Below are positions 1 through 7,404 of a stretch of DNA of 9,839 nt, piece by piece (within the stretch, counting starts at the first letter, position 1; each line of letters opens with the position of its first letter). The stretch is taken from contig JALORT010000038.1 in assembly GCA_025458755.1 (NCBI GenBank), positions 1 to 9,839 of the forward strand, in the 5' to 3' direction. This DNA is from Methylotetracoccus sp. (lineage in GTDB: Bacteria > Pseudomonadota > Gammaproteobacteria > Methylococcales > Methylococcaceae). Below the pieces are notes generated by a model. It worked only from the letters and a program-made list of their open reading frames with translations. It was not told the DNA's origin and did no database searches. The translations under genes and the position numbers were made by a program.

Positions 1-178
1 CGGTCTTGTCCGCGCCGCCGACTTTCATTGCGAAGTAGAGGTTCGGAATAAATCCTACCAGCCCCCCCAGCAATGCGGAGCGCGCATCGGACCACCCCCC
101 CACGCCCATCGATACAGCGAAGATCAAAGCGATGACCCGTACTTGCCAGTGCAGAACGCGCCGGATGTCGGCAAACAC
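1..178 (-). CDS. atpI: ATP synthase subunit I (AtpI), N-terminal part
   Basis: AtpI is a small membrane protein encoded first in the F1Fo ATP synthase operon; it assists assembly of the c-ring in the inner membrane. About 59 codons are visible before the window edge. After a short basic, amphipathic start (FADIRRVLHWQVR) there is a membrane segment (VIALIFAVSMGVGG), then the family hallmark ALLGGLVGFIPNLYFA beginning the second membrane helix. The start is a GTG at 178-176. A TAA stop lies in frame immediately upstream (181-179), so no earlier start is possible, and a GGAG Shine-Dalgarno sits 8 bases upstream. It lies about 49 bases after parB on the same strand, matching the conserved parA-parB-atpI-atpB order. 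The gene is cut by the window, and the rest of the atp operon should follow to the left. Recognition is from the motif and the gene order together. Confidence 0.85.
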   Translation of the reverse strand, partial: MFADIRRVLHWQVRVIALIFAVSMGVGGWSDARSALLGGLVGFIPNLYFAMKVGGADKT

Positions 179-227
179 TTACCGTACTCCAAGGCGTATC
201 ACCCCACTGAAACGCAGCCGAATCATA

Positions 228-1103
228 TCAGCGGGTACTGTAAAGATCAACGCCGGACGGCGGGACGGTCAAACGGTCGATGATGCCCTGCAGATGGTCC
301 AGATTGGCGTAGCTGATCACCAGCTTGCCTGCGCCTCGCTTGCTGTGGCGGATTTCTACCTTGGCGCCGAACGTCTCCGTGAGCCGGCTGGAGAGGTCAG
401 CCACATCGGGATCCGGCCTGGGCTTCGACCGGGCGGTCTCATTCGGCAATCTTCGAACCAACTTTTCGGTCGCGCGCACCGTGAGCTGCTTGGCGGCGAC
501 CTGCCGCGCCACTCCACTTTGCCGTTCAAAGGGCACACCCAGGATCGCTCGGGCGTGACCCATCTCGATGTCACCCTGAAGCAGCAAGTCCTTGACGTCC
601 GGATTCAGTTCATTGAGCCGCAACAGATTGGAGATCGAAGCCCTGGACTTTCCAACCGCATCCCCGATTTGCTGGTGCGTCATTGAAAATTCCTCGACCA
701 GGCGCCGGAGTGCTTCCGCTTCCTCAAGCGGATTGAGATCCTCCCGTTGAATGTTCTCGATCAGCGAAATCGCCATCGCCGTCTGATCGCTCACATCACG
801 AATCAGTACCGGGACTTCATGCAATCCGGCCAGCTGCGCGGCACGCCAACGGCGTTCTCCGGCGATGATTTCGTAATCGAACGTACCGGTCGGGCGGGCG
901 ACGATCGGCTGAACAACCCCTTGCGCGCTGATCGAGTCGGCCAGTTCCTGCAGCCGGGCGGGATTGAAATCCTTGCGCGGCTGATAGGGTCCTGCCTTCA
1001 GCGACTCAACCGGCAGCGTCCGAAGCTTCTCCTCGATGACCGATTCGGCCGATCCCAGCAACGCTTCCAGACCCCGTCCTAAACCCCGTTTCTTTGCTGT
1101 CAT
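228..1103 (-). CDS. parB: Chromosome-partitioning protein ParB
   Basis: ParB binds parS sites near the origin, loads as a CTP-dependent sliding clamp, and works with the ATPase ParA to segregate the chromosome. The 291-residue length is normal for chromosomal ParB. The N-terminus carries KRGLGRGLEALL (residues 5-16), the segment that contacts ParA. The ParB/Srx CTPase domain covers about residues 30-125, with GERRWRAA (82-89) and ENIQREDLNPLEEA (116-129) supplying the nucleotide-binding motifs. A helix-turn-helix follows at about 141-163 (MTHQQIGDAVGKSRASISNLL). The C-terminal region (about 240-291) is the usual dimerisation part. It starts 9 bases after the parA stop and has no clear Shine-Dalgarno, so translation may be coupled to parA. 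I found no full parS palindrome in the window, so the target sites must lie elsewhere or be degenerate. Confidence 0.96.
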   Translation of the reverse strand: MTAKKRGLGRGLEALLGSAESVIEEKLRTLPVESLKAGPYQPRKDFNPARLQELADSISAQGVVQPIVARPTGTFDYEIIAGERRWRAAQLAGLHEVPVLIRDVSDQTAMAISLIENIQREDLNPLEEAEALRRLVEEFSMTHQQIGDAVGKSRASISNLLRLNELNPDVKDLLLQGDIEMGHARAILGVPFERQSGVARQVAAKQLTVRATEKLVRRLPNETARSKPRPDPDVADLSSRLTETFGAKVEIRHSKRGAGKLVISYANLDHLQGIIDRLTVPPSGVDLYSTR

Positions 1104-1112
1104 GATGGTGCG

Positions 1113-1901
1113 TTAAGCGTGAGCGGCCGCGGTTTTCTTCCGATTGCGACGGACGACTTCACCGGCCAGAGTCAAGTAAGCGACCGATCCCTTCGACGCT
1201 TTGTCGTACAACATGATCGGAAGGCCGTGACTGGGTGCTTCCGCGATGCGGATCGTGCGCGGAATGATGGTGCGAAACACCGCGTCGGCAAAATGCCGGG
1301 TCAGCTGCTCCGAAACTTCCTTTGCCAAACGGCTCCGCCCATCGAACATCGTCCGCAGTAGCCCTTCGATCCGAAGCCCCGGGTTGACGCTGTCGCGCAC
1401 TTTGCGCAGCGTGTCCATCAGATCCGAGAGACCTTCCAACGCGTAGTACTCACATTGCATCGGAATCAACACACTGTCGGCGGCGACCAGCGCATTGACG
1501 GTGAGTATGTTCAGCGATGGCGGGCAGTCGATCAGGATAAAGTCATAACGATCACGGGATGCCTGAAGCCCCCGCGCCAAGGCACGCTCGCGTGATGCTC
1601 GAGCGAGCAAGTCCACCTGAGCCGCCGCCAAGTCGGCATTGGCCGGCAGCAGTTCCAGACCGAAATGCGGCAGCGTGATCACGGCATCGTCGCATGGCTT
1701 GCCACCCAGCAACACATCGTAGACCGACGCCGCCAGACCTTTTTTGTCGACGCCGAGCCCCATCGTGGTGTTGCCCTGCGGATCCAGATCAATCAGCAGC
1801 ACCCGCTTTTTCGCGGCCGCCAGACTCGCGGCGAGATTGATGCTGGTCGTTGTCTTGCCGACCCCGCCCTTTTGATTCGCGATTGCGATGATTTTCCCCA
1901 T
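1113..1901 (-). CDS. parA: Chromosome-partitioning ATPase ParA (Soj)
   Basis: ParA is a Walker-type ATPase that binds DNA non-specifically as an ATP dimer and moves ParB-parS complexes, segregating origins. The protein is 262 residues, as expected for the chromosomal Soj type, with no extra N-terminal helix-turn-helix of the kind seen in plasmid type Ia ParA. The deviant Walker A box KGGVGKTT is at residues 11-18 with its signature lysine. Walker A' (VLLIDLDPQGN) is at 34-44, and Walker B (FILIDCPPSLN) is near residue 120. The ATG at 1901 gives the family's usual N-terminus (MGKIIAIANQKGG). Its stop is 9 bases from the parB start, and the gene begins 15 bases after rsmG ends, so it sits within one transcription unit with both. 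Nothing looks truncated or substituted. Confidence 0.97.
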   Translation of the reverse strand: MGKIIAIANQKGGVGKTTTSINLAASLAAAKKRVLLIDLDPQGNTTMGLGVDKKGLAASVYDVLLGGKPCDDAVITLPHFGLELLPANADLAAAQVDLLARASRERALARGLQASRDRYDFILIDCPPSLNILTVNALVAADSVLIPMQCEYYALEGLSDLMDTLRKVRDSVNPGLRIEGLLRTMFDGRSRLAKEVSEQLTRHFADAVFRTIIPRTIRIAEAPSHGLPIMLYDKASKGSVAYLTLAGEVVRRNRKKTAAAHA

Positions 1902-1916
1902 GCGCGAGACGTCAAC

Positions 1917-2549
1917 TTAATGGCTGGAAGTCAGTTCAACCAGGTGCCGCTCCGCTTCGAGCCCGGGCACACGTAACGGGATCACCCGCAGTCGGGCTCC
2001 CGGTGCCAATTCTCCCGCCACCTCAGGACAACGTCCTTTCATCGCCAACACAACCCCCTGTTCGTTCAGCAAGCACCGGGTTTGCCGCCAGATCTCGCTC
2101 AAAGAGCCATAGGCCCGCACCAGGATCGCATCGTACCGTACGTCCGGTTCGAAATCCTCCACCCGGGTCTGGACCGCACGGACATTCGTCAGCCCGAGTT
2201 CAATCGCGGCCTGCACCACGAAGCGGATCTTCTTTGCACTGCGGTCGACGAGGTCGAATTGTCGCTGCGGCAGCAGCACCGCCAGTGGGATTCCTGGCAG
2301 ACCGGCCCCCGTGCCGACATCGAGAATTGTGACACCACGAACGTGCCTCCAGATGCTGAGGCTGTCCAGCAGATGGAGCCGAATCACGTCTTCGGGCCGA
2401 TCAATGGCGGTGAGATTATAGACTTTGCCCCAACGTCTCAGTAGTTCGGCATAATGAAGCAAACGGTCAACATCGTCCGGCCCAAGTTCAAAACCCAACG
2501 CCTGCAAGCCTTGCCGCAGCAGTGTCGCGCTCGCATCCCGAACGCTCAT
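1917..2549 (-). CDS. rsmG: 16S rRNA (guanine-527-N7)-methyltransferase RsmG
   Basis: RsmG (formerly GidB) uses S-adenosylmethionine to methylate N7 of G527 in 16S rRNA, in the 530 loop of the small subunit; loss of the homologue in other bacteria gives low-level streptomycin resistance. The 210-residue length is typical. The family motifs NLTAI (45-49) and HLLDSL (59-64) precede the SAM-binding loop [14 protein letters not shown] (77-90), the clearest signature. The later motif usually written SRAF appears here as VRAYGSL (144-150), a mild variant. A conserved MKG follows. The ATG at 2549-2547 overlaps the mnmG stop as ATGA, so translation is probably coupled to mnmG. This mnmG-rsmG pairing is widespread in bacteria. 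I am confident of both function and start. Confidence 0.96.
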   Translation of the reverse strand: MSVRDASATLLRQGLQALGFELGPDDVDRLLHYAELLRRWGKVYNLTAIDRPEDVIRLHLLDSLSIWRHVRGVTILDVGTGAGLPGIPLAVLLPQRQFDLVDRSAKKIRFVVQAAIELGLTNVRAVQTRVEDFEPDVRYDAILVRAYGSLSEIWRQTRCLLNEQGVVLAMKGRCPEVAGELAPGARLRVIPLRVPGLEAERHLVELTSSH

Positions 2550-4417
2550 GCACTCGATTTCTTCAAATGCACGATCAGCAAGGTCACCGCCGCGGGAGTC
2601 ATCCCTGAGATCCTAGCCGCCTGACCGACTGTCTCAGGCTGCTGGTGCTGCAGTTTGTCCCGCACTTCATTCGACAAGCCGACGACGTTCCCATAGTCCA
2701 TATCCTGCGGCAGGCGCCAATGCTCGTAGCGACGAGCCCGATCGATCTCGGCCTGCTGCCGTTCGATATAACCGGTGTATTTCGCCTGGATTTCGACTTG
2801 CTCCCTGACGGCGATGTCAAAGTCGGACAACAAGTCCGGGAACAACCCGGCCAGGGCGTCGACGCTCACCTCCGGACGCCGCAGCCAGTCCATCAGACCA
2901 CCGTCAGGAGGCGATGCCCCCAGCCACTCAGGGGCCGGCGCGCCGGTTCCGCTCGGGAGTTTGGCCCGCGTGGACTCCAGCGTTGCCTGCAGGCGTTCAA
3001 TCGCGCCCCTTTTTCGGGAAAAAATCGCCCAGTGCTCGTCATCGATCAGACCGAGTTCACGACCCTTTGCGGTCAGGCGGAGATCGGCGTTGTCCTCGCG
3101 CAACAAGAGACGATACTCGGCGCGGCTGGTAAACATGCGGTAGGGCTCGGCTGTTCCCCGGGTAATCAAGTCGTCGATCATGACACCGATGTAAGCTTCA
3201 TCGCGAGCCGGGAGCCAAGGATCCAAATCCCTGGCCTGCCGCGCTGCATTCAGGCCGGCCACCAGACCCTGCGCCGCCGCCTCCTCGTAACCGGTGGTCC
3301 CGTTAATTTGCCCGGCGAAAAACAAACCGCCGATGACTCGGGTTTCAAGCGAGGTCTTCAGCGCGCGCGGATCGAAAAAGTCGTATTCGATCGCGTAGCC
3401 GGGCCGCGTGATATGGGCCTGCTCGAACCCGCGAATGGACCGCACCAGTTGGTACTGGGTATCGAACGGCAAACTGGTCGAGATTCCATTCGGATACAAC
3501 TCCGCTGTGTCCAGTCCCTCCGGTTCGACGAAGATCTGATGCGAGTCGCGCTCCGCAAACCGCACTACCTTGTCCTCGATCGACGGACAGTAACGCGGAC
3601 CCACTCCCTCGATCGCTCCAGTATACAGCGGGGACCGATCCAGCCCGGCTCGAATCAGATCATGGGTCCGCGGATTGGTGCGTGTGATGTAACAGGAAAC
3701 CTGGCGTGGGTGCTCCGAACGGGCACCGCGAAAAGAGAACACGGGCGTCGGATCATCGCCTGGCTGTTCTGCCATCAGTCGGAAATCCACGGTGCGCCGA
3801 TCGATCCGCGGAGGTGTCCCGGTCTTTAATCGGCTCACCGGGAGCCCTAACTCGCGCAACCGGGATGCGAGCGCGTTGGACGGCTGATCACCGGCACGCC
3901 CACCTTCGTAGTTCGTCTGGCCGATATGAATACGGCCCCCCAGAAAGGTTCCTGCAGTCAGCACCACCGCTCGCGCGTTGAAACTCAACCCCATCTGCGT
4001 GACCACACCGACGACGCGATCGCCCCGAATCAGAAAATCGGCAGCCTGCTGCTGAAACAAATCCAGATTCGCCTGACGCTCGAGCGCCGCGCGCACCACC
4101 TGCTTGTACAGAGCCCGGTCGGCTTGTGCGCGCGTGGCCCTGACTGCAGGGCCCTTACTGCCGTTCAGAATCCGAAAGTGGATGCCGGCGCGATCGGCCG
4201 CCTGCGCCATCGCCCCACCCAAGGCGTCGATCTCCTTGACCAGGTGACCTTTGCCGATGCCGCCGATGGCGGGATTACAGCTCATCTGGCCCAAAGTCTC
4301 GATGTTCTGCGTCAACAGCAGCGTGGACGCGCCGGTCCGCGCCGCAGCCAATGCGGCCTCGGTTCCGGCATGACCGCCGCCGACCACGATCACATCGTAG
4401 GCGCGAGGATGGTTCAT
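2546..4417 (-). CDS. mnmG: tRNA U34 5-carboxymethylaminomethyl-modifying enzyme MnmG (GidA)
   Basis: MnmG is the FAD-dependent partner of the GTPase MnmE. Together they add a (carboxymethyl)aminomethyl group to wobble uridine 34 of certain tRNAs, using methylene-tetrahydrofolate. The 623-residue length matches the family (about 630). The N-terminal Rossmann motif is [17 protein letters not shown] (residues 11-27). The conserved [14 protein letters not shown] begins at residue 46 and includes Cys47. Further family signatures are [46 protein letters not shown] and [23 protein letters not shown]. The C-terminal helical tRNA/MnmE-binding region (YTGYIERQ onward) is intact. The ATG at 4417 gives the expected start just before the FAD motif; the Shine-Dalgarno is weak. 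It is the first gene of the minus-strand block and is transcribed away from the candidate oriC, as gidA is in E. coli. mnmE is not in this window. Confidence 0.98.
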   Translation of the reverse strand: MNHPRAYDVIVVGGGHAGTEAALAAARTGASTLLLTQNIETLGQMSCNPAIGGIGKGHLVKEIDALGGAMAQAADRAGIHFRILNGSKGPAVRATRAQADRALYKQVVRAALERQANLDLFQQQAADFLIRGDRVVGVVTQMGLSFNARAVVLTAGTFLGGRIHIGQTNYEGGRAGDQPSNALASRLRELGLPVSRLKTGTPPRIDRRTVDFRLMAEQPGDDPTPVFSFRGARSEHPRQVSCYITRTNPRTHDLIRAGLDRSPLYTGAIEGVGPRYCPSIEDKVVRFAERDSHQIFVEPEGLDTAELYPNGISTSLPFDTQYQLVRSIRGFEQAHITRPGYAIEYDFFDPRALKTSLETRVIGGLFFAGQINGTTGYEEAAAQGLVAGLNAARQARDLDPWLPARDEAYIGVMIDDLITRGTAEPYRMFTSRAEYRLLLREDNADLRLTAKGRELGLIDDEHWAIFSRKRGAIERLQATLESTRAKLPSGTGAPAPEWLGASPPDGGLMDWLRRPEVSVDALAGLFPDLLSDFDIAVREQVEIQAKYTGYIERQQAEIDRARRYEHWRLPQDMDYGNVVGLSNEVRDKLQHQQPETVGQAARISGMTPAAVTLLIVHLKKSSA

Positions 4418-5204
4418 ATCGTCACGTATCGCCGACTCTCAGCCGGCCGTACCGGCTCCGAGCATTCGAATGTAAGGTTTCCGAAGTCTGCCGCGGACTG
4501 ACATCGACATTCGTTCCGGTGATTCGAGCGCCTTTTCATCGGCCTGGCCAATCGAGCGGCAGAGCTCGATCCGCGCATGATCCTTGTCATTGGCTGCCTG
4601 CAGATATCAGTGCGCATAGGCGGCGCTCGTTCGTTTCACCAATGTCATCGACCGCCTTTTCGTCAAAATCCCGCGCTCCCGGTAATCCTCATGAGTAATC
4701 TGGCGCCGCTTGACCCCGGCATGTCCGGGTGCGCGATCCACGACACCTCAGCCCGCCCAGCATTCCGGGACGCGCCAAACCGTTGACCGATGCATCGGGG
4801 CGAAATCCAGACGGGAGGAGAGTCGTTCGGTCAGGTGCTCTCGCGACCGCGAGTTACCGTCGACGCCATTCAGAATGGACAACGGCGTCGCCGGCGTGCG
4901 GCTTCCGCGCAGCGTGCGCGTGGCAACTTCAATGTCAGGGATCGTACCGTTTCAGGTGTTTTCTGTCGACTTCCTTCCGTCAACCGGCCGGAAGTGTCCG
5001 CCTTTTCGCCACGCGCTGTAGTTGCTTTCGCTGTTCATCCTTGCCGGCACCATCGACTCCCGCGAAAAACCACCTGACCGCACTCCCGCAGCGTGGCGGC
5101 TCGAGCAACACGGATCTGACGATCGGGAGCGCGTTCTCCTGCTCGCGCTTGCCGAAAGGGTACTTCCGTCCCGCCAATTCAAACCGCTGGGGGTGTGCAT
5201 TTCT
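4418..5204. other. Long intergenic region upstream of mnmG, no gene recognised
   Basis: About 790 bases separate the mnmG start from the first DnaA-box-like site. Several open frames cross this stretch on both strands, but they overlap each other, carry no recognisable domain, have arginine/serine/proline-rich shadow-like composition, and lack convincing ribosome sites. I see no tRNA or rRNA. Small inverted repeats are present: AGCCGG/CCGGCT at 4441-4457, CCCGG/CCGGG at 4715-4729, and CTTCCG/CGGAAG at 4974-4994. The mnmG promoter should lie here, but I could not pick out convincing -35 and -10 boxes. Together with the DnaA boxes to its right it most likely forms the origin-flanking region. 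Confidence 0.6.
4441..4457. repeat. Short inverted repeat in the mnmG leader
   Basis: AGCCGG and CCGGCT form a perfect 6-bp dyad with a 5-base loop, starting 24 bases upstream of the mnmG start codon. In the mnmG transcript it would form a small GC hairpin just ahead of the ribosome site. It has no T tract, so it is not a terminator. A role in leader control is only a possibility. Confidence 0.3.
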
Positions 5205-5273
5205 TGTGGATTGGCGTGGGTTCAGTTCGGGGATAAGTTGTCTGCAGAAAGTTCCATGGCTGAGCGGACCTCA

Positions 5274-5282
5274 TTATCCACA
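5274..5282 (+). promoter_or_regulatory. Perfect DnaA box
   Basis: TTATCCACA is an exact match to the strong DnaA-box consensus (TTATNCACA). I noticed no other exact match in the window. Its clustering with a second near-match 33 bases away suggests cooperative DnaA binding. Confidence 0.75.
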
Positions 5283-5306
5283 ATTCGATCACCTCCGCCT
5301 TGCCTG

Positions 5307-5315
5307 TTGTCCACA
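5307..5315 (+). promoter_or_regulatory. Near-consensus DnaA box (8/9)
   Basis: TTGTCCACA differs from TTATCCACA only at the third base and has the same orientation as the perfect box, centre to centre 33 bases (about three helical turns). It is also nested in a small dyad CCTGT-N5-ACAGG (5303-5317). Confidence 0.6.
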
Positions 5316-5383
5316 GGGCTGTCAATCTCCAAAGCCATTGTTCGAAAGACAGAAAACATGCTTGTTCTGCGTTTCAGCGCCAC

Positions 5384-5397
5384 CTTGTAAAAACAAG
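5384..5397. repeat. Short inverted repeat in the A+T-rich stretch
   Basis: CTTGT-AAAA-ACAAG is a 5-bp dyad with a four-A loop, inside the A+T-rich part of the candidate origin and about 100 bases upstream of qmcA. It may be a protein-binding site or simply part of the unwinding region. It is too short to assign. Confidence 0.3.
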
Positions 5398-5494
5398 TGA
5401 ACATTTCTCCACTATTTTTGCTATGACGCCGCGCGTTGTCGGTCGAAAATGACGCGCTCGCCATTTTTCGTTGGCAAATTCGGAGGATTTCGCC

Positions 5495-6421
5495 GTGACG
5501 GGTTTTTCACTGTTCGTGCTGGTCTTTCTGCTACTGTCGGTTCTGCTGGTCGTTCTCAGTGTGAAGTTCGTGCCGCAAGGCATGGAATTCACGGTTCAAC
5601 GATTCGGGAAATACACCACAACCCTGCGCCCCGGACTCAACGTCATCGTTCCGATCATCGACCAGATCGGCGCCAAGATGAACATGATGGAAGAGGTGCT
5701 CGATGTGCCCTCCCAGGAGGTGATCACCAAGGACAATGCGATGGTCAAGGTCGACGGCGTGGTGTTTTTCCAGGTGGTCGACGCCGCCAAAGCAGCCTAC
5801 GAAGTGACGCATCTTCAGCTCGCGATCATGCAGCTGACGATGACCAACATCCGCACCGTCATGGGATCGATGGACTTGGACGAACTGCTGTCGAAAAGGG
5901 ACGAAATCAATTCCCGTTTGTTGACCGTGGTTGACGATGCCACGACACCCTGGGGCGTCAAAGTCACCCGAATCGAAATCAAGGATATTGCTCCGCCCCA
6001 AGATCTGGTGGATTCGATGGCCCGACAGATGAAAGCGGAGCGCGACAAGCGCGCCGCTATCCTCGAGGCAGAGGGACTGCGTCAAGCCGCCATTCTCCGG
6101 GCCGAGGGCGAAAAACAGGCAGCCGTGCTGGAAGCGGAGGGGCGAAAGGAATCAGCCTTGCGCGATGCGGAAGCCCGGGAGCGGTTGGCCGAAGCCGAAG
6201 CCCGGGCCACGCTGGTCGTATCGGAAGCCATCGCGAACGGCGACCTGCAGGCAGTCAATTACTTTGTCGCTCAGAAATATGTCGAAGCCCTCCATCAGAT
6301 CGCGGCAGCCGACAACAGCAAGGTGGTGTTGATGCCGCTTGACGCTTCCAGTGTCATTGGCGCGCTCGGTGGGATTACCGAACTGACGCGATCGGCCTTT
6401 AGCCGAAAGGACAAATCATGA
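5495..6421 (+). CDS. qmcA: SPFH/band-7 membrane protein, QmcA-like (stomatin family)
   Basis: Proteins of this family anchor in the inner membrane and form large ring-shaped assemblies that organise membrane microdomains and partner with proteases such as FtsH. The likely start is the GTG at 5495, because GGAGG lies at 5482-5486 with an 8-base spacer; a TTG at 5471 would add eight residues but has no such site. This gives 308 residues, close to E. coli QmcA (about 305). Residues 4-23 form one hydrophobic N-terminal anchor, followed by the hallmark VPQGMEFTVQRFGKY (26-40), LRPGLNVIVP, and the SPFH domain to about residue 175. An Ala/Glu-rich coiled coil with repeated AEG units (AAILEAEG, AAILRAEG, AAVLEAEG) covers about 175-235. 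Its stop overlaps the nfeD start as ATGA, the standard SPFH-NfeD operon. The exact subfamily name is from similarity and context. Confidence 0.9.
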   Translation: MTGFSLFVLVFLLLSVLLVVLSVKFVPQGMEFTVQRFGKYTTTLRPGLNVIVPIIDQIGAKMNMMEEVLDVPSQEVITKDNAMVKVDGVVFFQVVDAAKAAYEVTHLQLAIMQLTMTNIRTVMGSMDLDELLSKRDEINSRLLTVVDDATTPWGVKVTRIEIKDIAPPQDLVDSMARQMKAERDKRAAILEAEGLRQAAILRAEGEKQAAVLEAEGRKESALRDAEARERLAEAEARATLVVSEAIANGDLQAVNYFVAQKYVEALHQIAAADNSKVVLMPLDASSVIGALGGITELTRSAFSRKDKS

Positions 6422-6870
6422 TCGGTCTCAACCTAGTCTTCTGGCATTGGTGGGCGTTCGGGGCGCTGCTGCTGGTCGTCGAACTGCTGGCCCCGGGAAT
6501 GTTTTTTTTGTGGATGGCGGAGTCTGCTTTCGTCACCGGCGCCTTGCTGTGGCTGTATCCGGAGCTGAGTTGGGAAGCTCAGCTGATCTGGTTCTCGGCA
6601 CTCTCGCTGGTGAGCATTGTCGCCGCACGGAAGCTGCTGATCCGACACCCGATCGAGAGCGATAGGCCGCTGCTGAATCAGCGCACGGCGCAATACATTG
6701 GCCGGACCTTTGTGCTGACCGAGCCCATCGTCAACGGTACGGGGAAGATCAGGGTCGACGACTCGACCTGGAAGATCAGCGGGGCCGACACACCCGCCGG
6801 TTCAAGGATTCGGGTCATCGGCGCTGAAGGCATTGTATTGAAGGTTGACGTACCGCCTGGAAGCGGGTGA
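6418..6870 (+). CDS. NfeD-like membrane protein with C-terminal OB fold
   Basis: Short NfeD proteins (YbbJ type in E. coli) are the usual operon partners of SPFH proteins and are thought to help assemble or stabilise them in the membrane; no enzymatic activity is expected, as the ClpP-like domain of long NfeD is absent. The 150-residue protein has three hydrophobic stretches in residues 5-72 (around AFGALLLVVELLAPGMFFLW, then SAFVTGALLWLYP, then LIWFSALSLVSIVAA). A soluble domain follows at about 85-147 with the OB-fold pattern IGRTFVLTEPIVNGTGKIRVDD, TWKISG, AGSRIRVIGAEGIVLKVDVP. It starts at ATG 6418, overlapping the qmcA stop by 4 bases. AAGGA lies 6 bases upstream of the start, inside qmcA. 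It is the last gene of its unit and converges on the hvfA-like gene. Confidence 0.88.
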   Translation: MIGLNLVFWHWWAFGALLLVVELLAPGMFFLWMAESAFVTGALLWLYPELSWEAQLIWFSALSLVSIVAARKLLIRHPIESDRPLLNQRTAQYIGRTFVLTEPIVNGTGKIRVDDSTWKISGADTPAGSRIRVIGAEGIVLKVDVPPGSG

Positions 6871-6888
6871 CGCGGAGGAAAACGGCGG

Positions 6889-6908
6889 GACCGGCGCCGC
6901 TCCCGGTC
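6889..6908. repeat. Short GC-rich inverted repeat after nfeD
   Basis: GACCGG (6889-6894) and CCGGTC (6903-6908) form a 6-bp dyad with an 8-base loop, 18 bases after the nfeD stop. Overlapping alternative pairings (CGGGA/TCCCG) exist. There is no T tract, so it may help end nfeD transcription only together with the larger hairpin downstream. Confidence 0.35.
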
Positions 6909-6931
6909 AGTGCAAAGAGCCGACGATCCTG

Positions 6932-6974
6932 CGCCATGACAGTCCGCTGCAACGGATGCGCGGACGTCATGGCG
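6932..6974. repeat. Long inverted repeat (18-bp stem) between convergent genes
   Basis: CGCCATGAC, a bulged A, GTCCGC, a bulged T and GCA (6932-6951) pair with TGC, GCGGAC and GTCATGGCG (6957-6974) around the loop ACGGA. This makes an 18-bp stem with only two single-base bulges. It lies between the nfeD stop (6870, plus strand) and the hvfA-like stop (7001, minus strand), the position of a bidirectional transcription end. Neither side carries a T tract, so it is not a textbook intrinsic terminator. A U-less terminator, an RNA 3'-end stabiliser, or a dispersed palindromic element of the REP kind all fit. Confidence 0.55.
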
Positions 6975-7000
6975 ACCGGTACTCGAACGACGAGAGCGGG

Positions 7001-7351
7001 TCAGTTCGACTTGCCGTCCGTAGCGGCGGAAGCCGGATTTTCCTGGGTCATCCCGGCGCATTTTCCTTCCATCGCTTTCTGCTTCTGCGCTTCCTGTTGT
7101 TTCATCATTTCCTGCATGCCGGCACCGCATTTCATCTCCGGGCTTTTCATCATCTGGGCACCACATTTCCCTTCGCCGCAGGTCATTTCCTTTTTCTCTT
7201 TCTCCGCTTCGGCGATTTGCTGGTATCCATGATCAAGCTCCTTCAGACTAAACGGATTTTCGGATGCTCCTGCGGTCCCCGCGGCAAGGGAGGTCGCCAG
7301 GGCGGTTCCGATGACGTTGGACAAATGCGACTTGCGGGATTGTTCGCTCAT
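7001..7351 (-). CDS. Secreted Cys/Met-rich HvfA-like protein (candidate MNIO-modified metallophore precursor)
   Basis: The 116-residue protein has a basic start (SEQSRKSHL), a hydrophobic stretch rich in Ala and Gly, and an AGA cleavage site after about residue 29, giving a likely exported product. The mature part begins ENPFSLKELDHGYQQIAEAE, which follows the NPF-x4-L-x2-GY pattern I associate with HvfA-type proteins. It continues with CGEGKCG (58-64), EMKCG (72-76) and EGKCAG (95-100), with many Met, Gln and Lys residues. In that family the EGKCG cysteines are modified by a DUF692/MNIO enzyme (HvfB) with a DUF2063 partner (HvfC), giving copper-binding products. Neither partner is in this window, and there are fewer motifs (four Cys: 58, 63, 75, 98) than in typical members. 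AGAGGA upstream of the ATG is a fair ribosome site. Alternatively it is an unmodified periplasmic metal-binding protein. Family membership is by motif only. Confidence 0.75.
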   Translation of the reverse strand: MSEQSRKSHLSNVIGTALATSLAAGTAGASENPFSLKELDHGYQQIAEAEKEKKEMTCGEGKCGAQMMKSPEMKCGAGMQEMMKQQEAQKQKAMEGKCAGMTQENPASAATDGKSN

Positions 7352-7404
7352 TCAGTTTCCTCTGGACGGGTTTGGATTGGATCAAAGCTTCACGCTCGGG
7401 CCAG

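Larger units (their letters stand above)
5205..5430. other. oriC: Candidate chromosomal replication origin (oriC) with DnaA boxes
   Basis: Seen directly: a perfect DnaA box TTATCCACA at 5274-5282, and TTGTCCACA (8/9) at 5307-5315 in the same orientation. Weaker 7/9 sites in the opposite orientation lie at 5205-5213 (TGTGGATTG) and 5228-5236 (CGGGGATAA), with a 7/9 site at 5405-5413 (TTCTCCACT). The first four fall within 111 bases. The following 100 bases (5331-5430) are about 41% G+C by my count, clearly lower than the surroundings, and could be the unwinding element. Context: the region sits next to mnmG (gidA), as E. coli oriC does; parAB is close by; and genes on both sides run away from it. 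Inference: this is oriC. A DnaA-regulated promoter for qmcA, or a secondary DnaA-binding cluster with the true origin beside dnaA elsewhere, is the alternative. Confidence 0.6.

Noticed and set aside
132..686. 184-codon plus-strand frame across the atpI-parB junction
   Set aside because: It is antisense to parB and overlaps the atpI start. Both of those genes are clearly supported.
2645..3829. 394-codon open frame on the plus strand, antisense to mnmG
   Set aside because: It lies entirely within mnmG, has no recognisable domain, and the mnmG reading is unambiguous. Long antisense frames are expected in GC-rich coding DNA.
4632..4647. Possible parS site (CGTTTCAC followed by CAATGTCA)
   Set aside because: Only the left half resembles the parS consensus TGTTTCACGTGAAACA. 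The right half does not match and the central CACGTG is missing.
4980..5177. Minus-strand 65-codon frame with a P-loop-looking GVDGAGKDEQ
   Set aside because: A single resemblance in a very short frame, overlapped by an equally long frame on the same strand, with no supporting motif or ribosome site; most likely chance.
4729..5400. 223-codon open frame on the plus strand running into the DnaA-box region
   Set aside because: No recognisable domain, Ser/Arg/Pro/Cys-rich shadow-like composition, no good ribosome site, and it would read through the DnaA boxes.
5471..5494. TTG at 5471 as the qmcA start
   Set aside because: It would place the GGAGG ribosome site inside the gene. The GTG at 5495 has ideal spacing to that site and gives a family-like N-terminus.
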